Source: Steinernema hermaphroditum (taxonomy: Eukaryota; Nematoda; Chromadorea; Rhabditida; Steinernematidae). From it: 64,000 bases of DNA. Both the position numbers and the translations under genes were made by a program. Positions within the stretch are counted from its first letter, which is position 1. Every line of letters begins with the position of its first letter. This document shows positions 54,197 through 64,000 of this stretch, piece by piece. The notes under the pieces are model-generated. The model was given only the letters and a program-made list of their open reading frames with translations, had not been told where the DNA came from and searched no databases. Where the stretch lies: positions 3,808,012-3,872,011 of the forward strand of contig CM059623.1 in the NCBI GenBank assembly GCA_030435675.1, given 5' to 3'.

Positions 54197-56066
54197 GTCG
54201 TGTCCGAATACTGCCTCTGTCCTGATGAGACAACTTGCACTTTACGTATGATTCGGTTTTGGTCCCTTCAAGCGGCTCTGAGCGTGGATCATAGAGCTGA
54301 CCTCGGATCTGAGCCTTTCTAGGCTCGAGAGACCTCGGCTGCCTGCTTTTATTTGTTCCTCCGGGTAAAGCCGGATACTCTACCTGGGTCTTATGAGTGC
54401 CTTCCCAGCTCTGATTGTAATACACGAATTTCTAATTTTGAGCTATTTTTACGAAGATCTCCTGTAACATAAAGCAAAATATGACTCAACGTTTCGTGAA
54501 AATTTTTGGAAATTGTGAATGAACGATACTTGGTGGTCGAATGATTTTCAGTGGTGTGGTGGAGATGATTTTCCGTGCAAAACACAAAATCGGGCCGCCT
54601 CCGCATCGCGATATAATCTTCTCTTGCTAGAATCTAATTAACCAAAGTGATTCTGCCTTCATTACGGAGATGATATCATAAGAGGATACCGGAAAACGGC
54701 TTTGGAAGGCTTAATCCAGTGGAAATACGATTATGGGGTATATAAATCCGGGTCTTTTGGGCCAGTATTCCTTTGTGCTCGCCTCTGGTGGGCTCGACTT
54801 ACGACAAAATCTTCTAAGTCTCCCTTCAGGCGAGTCTCTAGGTAACTAGTTGTCAAGTTCCTGCCCAATTGCGTCTTTTCGCTACACGATCTGTTGTTCA
54901 ATTCACTGATCGTTCGCCTTTGTACCGCGCAGGAATCATGAATGGTCACTCGTTCGAATGTGTTTACACAAAAATAGAAACATTCCGCAAGTGTTTGTTC
55001 GGAAATCTTCTAATTCATCGTCAGAAGCAAGGTCTTTCTGCCCACATTGTCGATGAAGACCGTTCTGCTCATGTTGCAATATCGCGCCATTTTTCAAGGA
55101 AATTCGTGATCATGTGAAGAAGTTTTTGATTATTTTTGCAAGAATAACACTAGGCATGTTTCGCGATCTTATCAAATCTGGAAAAGTTATCTGATCTATG
55201 TGTGCTTCATGATTATAAGAGGAGGATCTTTAAAGGCTCAGAATATTCTTCTATCTGGTGCCCTCTTCATGCTCGTCGCGAACGGTTGCAATTTTCGGTA
55301 GCCAATTGGCTCGGCTCGGGTCGCTCCGGCTCAGCTGGCTGGTCGTAGGCCTTGAGGGCCATTCAACGAAACTCTGTACAGAGGACGTCCTATGGTGCCA
55401 GATTGTTTTTTTTCCATCATTTTATCCTCACAAAAGGTCGTCGGCTCAAATTAACTCCGGTGCCAAGTAGGCAGGCAAGCTGATATTTCGGATCCAGCTA
55501 TTTGTCTGCTATACTTTGACGGCTCTAGATTCGATGGTAGAATACTCCTTCTTTCTTTGAGTAGGACTGTCTTCATGCGAAGCACCCAACGAAAGTGAAT
55601 TCGTGGCATTCGTAGCTAGAATTTACAAAATTACGCCATTAAATGCGAATTCTTTTTGGTCGAAATCTAAAAAAACTCGTCTTTTTATTTGAATGAATGC
55701 ATGATTGAATGACCATAGGACTCCATGTAACTTTTTTTACTATTATTAACTTCACCAGACCAATCGCAGACCAATCCATCTTCTCTCCGATCAACATATT
55801 TATTTTTAGCTTTACAACGCATTTGCTTTTTGATCACGAAAAAGGGAAGGTAATCAATTTATGTCGAGCTGTTTGTTGTCATAGTAGATCGAATCAGGGG
55901 TATCCCTGGCCCACCTTTGACTTCATTCCATGAATCAAAGGCATTACTTACAGAACACTGAATAACAGACAGAACAGGCCCTGTCTTGCGAAATACAGCT
56001 GTTTTTGAAGAATCCACTCTTCAAAAGATTGCTTTTGATGATGTTTATATGAACCTTAAGCACTTA
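54197..56066. other. No supported gene
   Basis: Short frames only. A CTCGGCTCGGGTCGCTCCGG-type simple repeat lies at 55300-55350, as at 1385-1610 and 62230-62290. I see no splice-linked coding sequence. Confidence 0.4.
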
Positions 56067-56068
56067 TA

Positions 56069-57393
56069 CAGGGTGGCGCATAAATACTGTAAGTGGGTCA
56101 AACTTTTCAATTTGTCCTGCTTTTTCGCCTTTTTGTACCACTTCTGTTGTTATATTCGTGTTCCTCGTTCTTTTTTGATCTAGGATTACTGTTTCCCCTG
56201 TTATTTTTCTCCTTGCCCCTTCGACAAAATGGTGTCCCAAAATGACCGTTTTGCTACCATCGCTGATTAAAAGTGTGGAATGCCGATTCCGGAAATTGAA
56301 AAGTTAAGGAAATTCCATTTTTTTCAAGTCCAGAGTTTTGTCGAACACTTTCAAGAGACAGGAGGAATCACTGTTTGCCAAATAAGTGGAAGACCGAGAA
56401 CAGTCCAAAACAGCAAGGACCACAGAAGCCATTTGGAACAAGATCAAGCAGAATCTGGTCATATCCATAAGAAAACTGGTCGAATAACAGGGAGTCATTG
56501 AGGGATCGCAGAGAAAATTTGTGAAAAGAAAATCGCGGACTCGACTCCTACAAGATGACATACAGCTAGCTCTTGGACGATCAAAATGAAAGCCGTAAGA
56601 CAGGACAAGTGTCGGAAGATAAAGGTCGAAGTCCGCGGAGGGAGCATCCAGAAAATCCTGTTCTCGGATGAGAAGATTTTCATCGTTGATCCGGTGCGAA
56701 ACACCCGGGATCACTGTGAACGTCTTCCGAAAGGCTCTCCCCGCAACGTCACCATCGAAAAGAGCGATTTTCCAAAGTCCATCATGGTTTGGGCCGGGGT
56801 TTCTGGACTTGGGAACGTAGAGCTCGTTTTCTTCGACGCCAATGAAAAAAAAGGTGACCTGCCATGGCGAGAACTGCCGAAACCTGGTTCTGAACGGCGT
56901 GGTGAAATCCTGGGCCCTAGATCTGTCCCTCGACACCGCATGGACGTTTCAGCAGGACTGGACGCCTGGCCACGGAGTCAAGAATACCCTTGTCTCGTCA
57001 CAGCCAACCATGTGAAGGAAGGATGTTGGGTCAAGAGGAAAGATATTTGGCTGCGGAACTCTCCGGTCCTCAACCCTCTCGACTTCGCTGTTTGGTCAGT
57101 CCTAGAGACAAACGTATGCGCTACAAGCCACGATAGTGTGAATTCCCTGGAGCGCTCTCTGAAGACCGCTTGGAAGGAAATCATGCCAAAAGTCACCGCG
57201 GGAATCCTGAAGAATTTCCAGAATCGTCTGAACGCCTTAATCAAACTGTCAAGGAGGGCATTTCGAACAGAGTTCAAGTATGTTGTACAGAATTTCCTCG
57301 CCAATCTTACAGTTATGAATTCATTTTGTTTCCTTGTCGTAAATGAAAAGTTATGAGCAGTTTTTCCACTTACAGTATTTATGCGCCACCCTG
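56069..57393 (+). mobile_element. Complete mariner/maT-type transposon (1,325 bp) with dead transposase
   Basis: Perfect 28-bp terminal inverted repeats (CAGGGTGGCGCATAAATACT.., complement at 57366-57393) are flanked by TA on both sides. The transposase on the plus strand starts at ATG 56229 (MVSQNDRFATIAD) but meets TAA at 56268. It continues in fragments with helix-turn-helix remnants, then KILFSDEKIFIVDP (first catalytic Asp), FPKSIMVWAGVSGLGN, a shifted frame with TFQQDWTPGHGVKN (second Asp), and NSPVLNPLDFAVWSVLE. In active members the third Asp is in 'SPDLNPLDF'; here it is Val. Stops and at least two frameshifts make it inactive, but the intact ends could still be mobilised in trans. 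Confidence 0.92.
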
Positions 57394-57395
57394 TA

Positions 57396-58418
57396 TTCCA
57401 AATATTCCAAACGCTTTGTTTGGGTGTTTTTTTTGTTTAGGTTCACTTTACAAGCGAAAACAATTCGAGTTTTCTATTCTCAACGTAACCACTAACAACA
57501 ACATTCACATGACATCACGACGTGAAACTGGCTTGTCCTTACAACAGATCACTATTTTAAGCTACTCTAAATACTCTTCTTTGCAGTACATACATGTTGG
57601 CCTTTCTTCGCTCTATCTAATCCACACTTGTCTCTTACCACTCAGAACGTTTAAAATAAGACGATGAGAAGCAAAATATTCCTTGACTCTAAACCTTCCA
57701 TGATATTCGAGGAGTAGCTGATTCCCTGGAACCAGAGTGATCTTGGACTATCCATTCGAAAGTTGTGAACCATGAATGAAATATGCGTGATTATATCAGT
57801 AAGGCTTCACTGGAATCAGGCACCATTTTCAGTGTAATATTACACATAATTATAGTACTTTTCTCCACACTGTGAGTACCCTATCGACATGCATTGTTGG
57901 CCACGGTATCATTCCAACTCTATTTGCATAGACATCTATATATGTTCCACCCGCAAAAAACGCAAAACAATACAATTCGCAGCTTTCTGCGCCAGAAAAA
58001 ACAGCACCCCGTGGGCGCGCGTCCAACCTGCACAGCCAGTTTGCTGCGTGGCGAAGAACCTGTTCCTCGCTCCTCGCCTTGTTTTCCACTTTTTACGTCC
58101 ACGCGATCCCTGCGCTCCTTTTGTGTTTCTTTTTCGCAGCCTTGGCGTTCGCGGTCGCCTTCACGACTGTGTTTTGGGGCTGTTTTTGCGTTGGTTTACG
58201 ATTCTTTATGAGTAGAGCGGTGAGCAGAAGAGAATTTACGAACGTCTGCATCTGACAGTAAATGTAAAATGGCCGTAAAAGGGTTGTAGATCGTAAAAAC
58301 AAAGCAATTTTATGGTCGAATTGTTTGCAGGAAAGCCAGTGACTTATGTTTGTGCACATTTGCAGGCAGTTTTGTGGTATCCCGTTGCTCATTGTGGCCA
58401 TTCTCGGCTCCGTTCATA
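57396..58418. other. No supported gene
   Basis: A moderately GC-rich stretch at 57900-58200 is open in several frames at once, which argues against any one being coding. It may be regulatory. Confidence 0.35.
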
Positions 58419-58420
58419 TA

Positions 58421-60026
58421 CACTGCAGCGCAAAGCTATAGGGTCACCCCGCTGTGTTTCTAGCTCTGTCACTTTCCGCAGCTTCCCGGAGAAACCGGCA
58501 TGCGCATGGGTAGACCGTCCACGGAAACGCAGGGAATGCCACTTTCCCCGGAAACACATGCACACATTAGGGGGCTACGGCAGGTAGAACTTTCCAGAGT
58601 ACCGTTTTACCTGTGCAAAATTATAGGGTCACTTCCGTATTTCGCGTGAATTTCGCTATTTTCCTCGCGTTTTTTTGCCTGTTTTCGTTTAATTTACTTC
58701 TATTCAGATGTTTATCGACCGTGCCGCGCGGCACGAAGCTCTTGGGAGAGGAAAAGGCGGCAATTTCGGCGCTTTACAAGACCACCTCCTCGATTCATCG
58801 GATCGGCTCCGAAGTCCACCGAAACCAGCACGTGGAGTGCAAATTTTTGTTTCTAGTGAACGGGTAGGGCTCTGTAATAGGGAAGTCGCGCTAGCCGGTC
58901 GTAGCTGCGCGCGAGAAGCACTTGATAGCGCGCATTGGTTCCATGTCTACGATAGATTGTAAGAGGTTCGTGGAGAATTCTGCAGAATTTGCACTTGAAT
59001 TGCTGTCGAAGTGCAATGAATCGGGTGCGAGGCGGAAGTCAGTGGTCACGCAGCACGTTTTGATAATCATTTGAACCGATTTGCGTTGAAACGGGAGCGC
59101 TTCAGAGCTTCCCAAACGAACTGAACGCGATCCAAATCGGTACGCTTCCACAGCTGAAGTTTCCTCCGCAGAATGGACGTTGTTCTCGTTCCAAACACTC
59201 CGAAATGTATTCTTCACTCCAGAAAGCGCTGTTCCATCTGTTCGGATCCGAAACAAACACCTGAAATTGAAAAAATCAAGATCATTCATCAGTTCACATT
59301 TGCATACCTGTGTCCAGACTCGACTCAGATTGTTTCTGGCGTAGTCCAAACGATGCATCTTCTGGGCGGCGGTCAAACACGGCGCATTCGATCGTTCATT
59401 GTTCCAGCGTGCATTTCACACCTGATTCATTGCACTTCGACAGCAATTCAAGTGCAAATTCTGCAGAATTCTCCACGAACCTCTTACAATCTATCGTAGA
59501 CATGGAACCAATGCGCGCTATCAAGTGCTTCTCGCGCGCAGCTACGACCGGCGAGCGCGACTTCCCTATTACAGAGCCCTACACGTTCACTAGAAGCAAG
59601 AATTGGCACTCCACGTGCTGGTTTCGGTGAACTTCGGAGCCGATCCGATGAATCGAGGAGGTGGTCTTGTAAAGCGCCGAAATTGCCGCCTTTTCCTCTC
59701 CCAAGAGCTTCGTGCCGCGCGGCACGGTCGATAAACATCTGAATAGAAGTAAATTAAAAGAAAACAGGCAAAAAAACGCGAGGAAAATAGCGAAATTCAC
59801 GCGAAATACGGAAGTGACCCTATAATTTTGCACAGGTAAAACGGTACTCTGGAAAGTTCTACCTGCCGTAGCCCCCTAATGTGTGCATGTGTTTCCGGGG
59901 AAAGTGGCATTCCCTGCGTTTCTGTGGACGGTCTACCACATGCGCATGCCGGTTTCTCCGGGAAGCTGCGGAAAGTGACAGAGCTAGAAACACAGCGGGG
60001 TGACCCTATAGCTTTGCGCTGCAGTG
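58421..60026. mobile_element. 1.6-kb near-perfect palindrome derived from a Tc3-like transposon
   Basis: Left arm 58421-59026 and right arm 60026-59420 are inverted copies of about 606 nt with few differences; the outer flanks are TA (58419-58420, 60027-60028). Outer ends CACTGCAGCGCAAAGCTATA, with a second terminus-like block CTGTGCAAAATTATAGGGTC about 190 bp inside each arm. Each arm encodes a Tc3-type transposase N-terminus (PRGTKLLGEEKAAISALYKT) with GTG in place of the start ATG. The 390-nt centre carries, on the minus strand, MTAAQKMHRLDYARNNLSRV, a 47-nt intron (59307..59261), and VFVSDPNRWNSAFW.. through FCGGNFSCGSVPIWIAFSSF, the start of the catalytic domain. The element is thus a transposon half duplicated in inverted orientation, with the rest of the transposase missing. 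Confidence 0.88.
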
Positions 60027-60028
60027 TA

Positions 60029-60245
60029 GTGTGCTTCAACTGTCATAGGTGGCCAAAGATGGGCACGAACGGATTGGATCTTAAACGGATATATACCGTT
60101 GTCCATCTCTGTGGGTGGCTGATGTTGATATTTGAAAAAAATCGTTGATTGGGGCAGGATTCGAACCTCCGATCTTACTTGACAAAAATGTGCGAAACTA
60201 TCAACCTGGCGATGCAGATAGTTCAACAAAGTTGCAGAGAATGAA
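60029..60245 (-). repeat. Single tRNA-like unit (60240..60151)
   Basis: On the minus strand the unit reads CATCGCCAGGTTGATAGTTT.., then GGAGGTTCGAATCCTGCC, and is followed by T7. This is the tail structure of the paired units, but no partner is visible. Confidence 0.5.
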
Positions 60246-63200
60246 GGCTCATTTATAGTCACTTTATGACACCCGGATGCGTAGGTTTCTTATCCGATGA
60301 AAACGCAAATGATGTACTGTGTACTCCGTTTTTAACACAGTTTCAAGGTCATGGTATTCGAAACCTCTGCAGATGCAGTCGCCTTTATAAGTGGGCTATT
60401 AATCAAACTCCTGAAGTCTAGCTCATCTTCAGTAGGAATGTTAAGATATCGATGCAATAGAGACTTCGTTGGAACACCGTTTCCTTCGCTCGTGAGTGTC
60501 GCCCTTTGGGAGTAAACTTTTGCATCGTCTTTACGGGCGGCCGGAAATCTATAGAGTGACAGTGAATAAGGCAAAAAGCAGTGCTATGAATATACTAGCA
60601 GCTAGTAATACAACCTGCGAGGGGAACATATTCTTTCACTGGTTGACTGATAGGCAGTGCATTTGCCTGCCGTTATGGATGTCGGGTGTTCAGTCTCCCG
60701 CAGAGATGTTATTCGAATCTCGAAATTTCGAGCAATTGCTTCGATTTTTCGATCTCGTTCCCAATCTCGAGACTCGGCGAAATGTCGATCTAGACCCCGA
60801 GTCCGAAAATTTTCGGAAAAGATCGACGAATTTGGGTCCCACTTGGAAAAGATGGGAAGTTTCCCACCTGCTACTGTACCGGGCCGCCAACGACGCTAGA
60901 TCGTCATTCAAAACAGCGCAGAGCAGCATAAATAGCACTGAGTAGCGAGGTCAAGAAAATCGCTGTCTACCCTCAAGCAGCAGTCTGACTGGTTTTTGGC
61001 TTTTCTGTGCCTCGAGAGCCTTCAATCCTTTGTCTATCTAAAGATCAGCAAGTTTCTTACATCAAATGCTGTCGCGTTCAAAGGATTGACGCTTTCCAGA
61101 GCGCACGCTTTTGATCAGACTCTGGTTAAAAATGCTCGTCTAACGTCTAGAAACAGGACTTCGGTTGTCGCGACACCGTTCCCAATACTATAAACGATCA
61201 TCGGTACAATATATCCGTCGTGCGTGGTGGATCACTTTTTTGCAATGCGAGAAGAGTTTTTGAGATAATATTCTAGAAAAACACAGTGGTTGGATGGCGA
61301 AAAAATTCAGGTTTTCTTGAGTCGAATCAAAGTCTGAATTTCGGTGTGATCTTCTTTGGTAGTGTATAAAAGAAAGATCGGCATCAAATTTCTTTTCAAA
61401 AATACTCTACCTGTTCCACGTGCACTAAATTCCGTCCTCATTATCCTCATTCAGTTTTCGGTTTCCGACACTTTAAGACAGTTCATGTCCATTTATAGCC
61501 ATATCCATATTTTAAAACCCCCTCCTAAAGTTGATCACACCGTCGATTTGTTGTTTCAGTGCGTCGTGAGTGGGGATGGACTGAACGTATCAATTAGCGA
61601 TAAAAAATCCACCGAACCGGATCTGTTTTGATCGTTTGCGATCGTGTACAATGACCAAAAATCTATTTATATGTCTTCATGTGTTCAGAACTCGTCCATG
61701 GAGATGTTGTTCTTTGAAGATGGCGAAATGCCCAACTTTCACTGTTAAGATGTCGCATTTGTTCTTGTGCAGTTTCAGTCTCTGAACTATTTTATTTTTT
61801 CACACTTATTGATAATCATCGGAGTATGTCGACAAAAAAAGTGTGTATCCGCTCCAAATGATAAAATCTGAACTCTGCAGTTCATTTTAACCCGGTCACT
61901 TCGCCGTTCAGGTTCAGAACCATACCTTGCTTCTCAGCAAACACTCGATTAAAAATTATTGTTTTACGGAAACCGAGTTTATTTAGTGAGCTTTCCATTT
62001 TTTTATTATTTTTAGATCACTTTTTCAATTGCTTTGTTGAACTAACTTTATTTCGTTACTAATATCTAAGATGGAGTACCACACACATCGGAATATATTG
62101 ATAGAATAAACAGCAATGTCATAACCTACTCAGGGGATCCCGCTGATCTGCCCTTTGATTTGAGGCACAGTTATCACATCGCACATAGCAAATTGCGCAC
62201 GATATAATGCTGGGTTTACAAAAATCAGCACCTGAGGACCCGAGCCGAGCCGGTTCGGCTTAATTGGCTCCGAGCTGAACCCAGTCAGGGCCCGGCATAT
62301 ACTTGGGAAATTCCGACCGTTCGCGAGGAGCGTTGCGAAGAGAGAAGACGGTGAGAGACAGGGTGAGCCGGTCAGCTCTGCCCACGACATGTCGGAAAAG
62401 ATCGAACCTAAAAACCCAGTCTTGATCGCTTCCTTATCAAAAGTTGGCAAATTGGTCATCGGCCGAGAAATTTCCAGTATTTACCACAAATCGCTACCGT
62501 TTTTTGTTTGCGTTCCATGTCCGGTATCGTATTCCATGGTTAGCACTGCAAGATGATTCACACGGGTTCGAATCCGACTTGAAGCAATAATTCTTAACAT
62601 AATGTTCAGAAGTTTTAGAGGTTTGTTTATCGGCCCTATCTTGTCTCGTAGTGAAAAGGATGGACATGGGTGGTTTTTTTTAGTCCATGCCACTTCAGTA
62701 CTACGATCGAATTGCTTTGTGATTGCGCGTCAATGTCATGTCCCTCCGGCATCCTATTCTATGTTTTGTGATTTGCGCGTTTTCTATTTCCTTCGGAATT
62801 AATTCAAAGCATCGCATCGCTTAGCTCTAGCTGATGCGCCTCTAATTACGAATCCTTCATTTTCACGATTTCCAGACGTCTGGCCGACATTTACAACCCG
62901 TCGCCACCACCGAAAAACGCGCTGTTTTTCGATTAACGTCGTCGTTGTTTATGCGCGTCCGCGACGCATCCTTCTGTCAAGTGTTCTCAACGGTGAAAAG
63001 GTCCAAATTCTTGCGGAGAATCCAATTAATTAACGCGACCGTTCTAATTCGTGTTGAACGGCGGTCAAATATTTGGTATTCAGGCGATCGGGAGATAGAT
63101 CGTTTTTAAAGGTTTGCGATTTAGAGAGAGTGGAAGTTTTCATTACAATTAATTATTTTTTATAATTGTAATAACAATAGATGTAACTTTTTAGGAAGGA

Positions 63201-63869
63201 TTCTTTTGTCCGCAACACATTATCAGCTCAGCTATCAGCGCTCAGGTTTCCTGTATTTAGTTTCTGTAGTAGAGTGGCTAGCGCGAAAACCTGCAAGCAG
63301 GCTGAAATGTCGGTTCGAATCCTATCCTGTTTGTTCCAACGTTTTGCAGTACGCCTTCGATATGAAAGTCACCAAATGAAGCCTGACAGCTCATCCCAGA
63401 GGGCCTCTACTTAGACACATAACTCGATTACGCCCATAAATAATTGACTCCAAATGCAGTTAGCCTCACCACGCCACGGGCTGCATTCTGAAAAGGTCAA
63501 AATTGGGTTATGCAAAAGAAGATTAGTTTGTGGGAGAGGCGACTAATGGTCTCGCCGAGAGAAAAACTGGAGTGAGGAGATAATTGAGTCGTTTCTCCAC
63601 TCGAGTAGTCTTCTAAAAACAAAAAAAGGAGACAACTGGTCATAGATGATTGATGATATTAGGAAAATAAGTGAATCAAAGAATGTGTCAGGTGTTTATA
63701 TCTATCCGCCACTGATCTCTGGCAGCTTTTTTGTGATATGTCTTGAGAAATTGTGTCTGAGAATTCGTAGGCTCAAGTTTTATGATTTTTGACCAGAGAT
63801 CATAGCCGTGAGACACCCTACAAAGTAGAAAAATCGCTAAAGATGACAAAGAGATAAATAAGAAAATAT
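60246..63869. other. No supported gene; simple repeats, tRNA-like fragments, GC-rich island
   Basis: At 60740-60860 are CGAAATTTCGAG/CTCGAGACTCGG repeats. At 62230-62290 is a GAGCCGAGCCGGTTCGGC repeat. tRNA-like fragments lie at 62533-62588 (B-box CGGGTTCGAATCCGAC) and 63265-63340 (TAGAGTGGCTAGCGCGAAAA, then CGGTTCGAATCC). At 62810-63120 a GC-rich island has GCCTCTAATTACGAATCC, TTGTTTATGCGCG and CCAATTAATTAACGCG sites and may be regulatory. No coding gene is supported. Confidence 0.4.
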
Positions 63870-64000
63870 TTGCTTCCGAGAGGATTCGAACTCGAGTCAA
63901 TCGTTTTGCACTTAACGATACTAACCACTACACCACACGTGTCTCAAATTCTGGAGAACTATGCGCACATGACTCAGTGGCTAACGCTTCAGATTAGGAA
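63870..64000. repeat. Head-to-head tRNA-like pair 8, cut by the window end
   Basis: The minus arm (63945..63870) reads GTGGTGTAGTGGTTAGTATC, GTGCAAAACGATTGACTCGA and GTTCGAATCCTC. The plus arm starts near 63959 (ATGACTCAGTGGCTAACGCT) and is truncated. ATCGTT/AACGAT in the minus arm could form an anticodon-like stem with an 8-nt loop. Confidence 0.6.

Noticed and set aside
1..64000. CRISPR array or bacterial contamination
   Set aside because: Regularly spaced identical repeats are absent, and introns, eukaryotic tRNAs and animal-type genes span the window.

Overview
This is a eukaryotic nuclear window, most probably from a nematode. Coding exons are broken by short GT..AG introns (many 40-60 nt) with acceptors of the TTTCAG type, and several reading frames start 0-25 nt after such an acceptor, as expected if a spliced leader is joined just before the ATG. 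The assignment to nematodes is an inference; no rRNA or marker gene here proves it. Layout: 0.4-1.3 kb holds the 3' part of a Gln/Pro/Tyr-rich protein gene on the minus strand. At 7.0-7.9 kb are two tandem paralogous single-pass membrane microproteins of 57 and 58 aa. At 8.9-9.7 kb is a secreted thioredoxin-fold gene resembling the N-terminal domain of selenoprotein P. From 10 to 23.7 kb the sequence is gene-poor: a LINE remnant, many tRNA-like repeats, and GC-rich islands with homeodomain-like sites, including one island present twice. From 23.7 to 32.4 kb an eight-exon ANKRD50-like gene (P-loop domain plus ankyrin repeats) is spread over 8.7 kb with long repeat-filled introns. From 32.6 to 48.6 kb is a gene-dense, mostly minus-strand block: a Lys-rich protein with an eIF4B-like motif, the zinc transporter SLC39A9/ZIP9, 3-hydroxyisobutyrate dehydrogenase, glucosamine-6-phosphate deaminase, a TPR protein, a truncated cullin-like protein (plus), MIC10 (plus), and two genes of unknown function. 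From 48.6 to 64 kb the window is again mainly mobile DNA: two mariner-type elements, a near-perfect 1.6-kb palindrome built from a Tc3-like transposon, other dispersed repeats, and tRNA-Asp and tRNA-Lys genes. The genes of the dense block do not form one pathway. HIBADH (valine breakdown) and MIC10 (cristae junctions) are mitochondrial, GNPDA feeds amino sugars into glycolysis, and ZIP9 and ANKRD50 belong to the membrane/endosome system. Gaps between the minus-strand genes are 0.4-1.6 kb, so a tight operon is not evident. The most unusual feature is a dispersed family of tRNA-like units arranged as head-to-head inverted pairs, each arm ending in a T-rich tract. At least eight pairs are visible, two of them inside introns. 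They share a block (AAACGATCGATGCGGGTTCG-like) covering the B-box but do not fold as normal tRNAs by eye. Four canonical tRNA genes (Glu-CTC, Ile-AAT, Asp-GTC, Lys-CTT) stand apart from this family.
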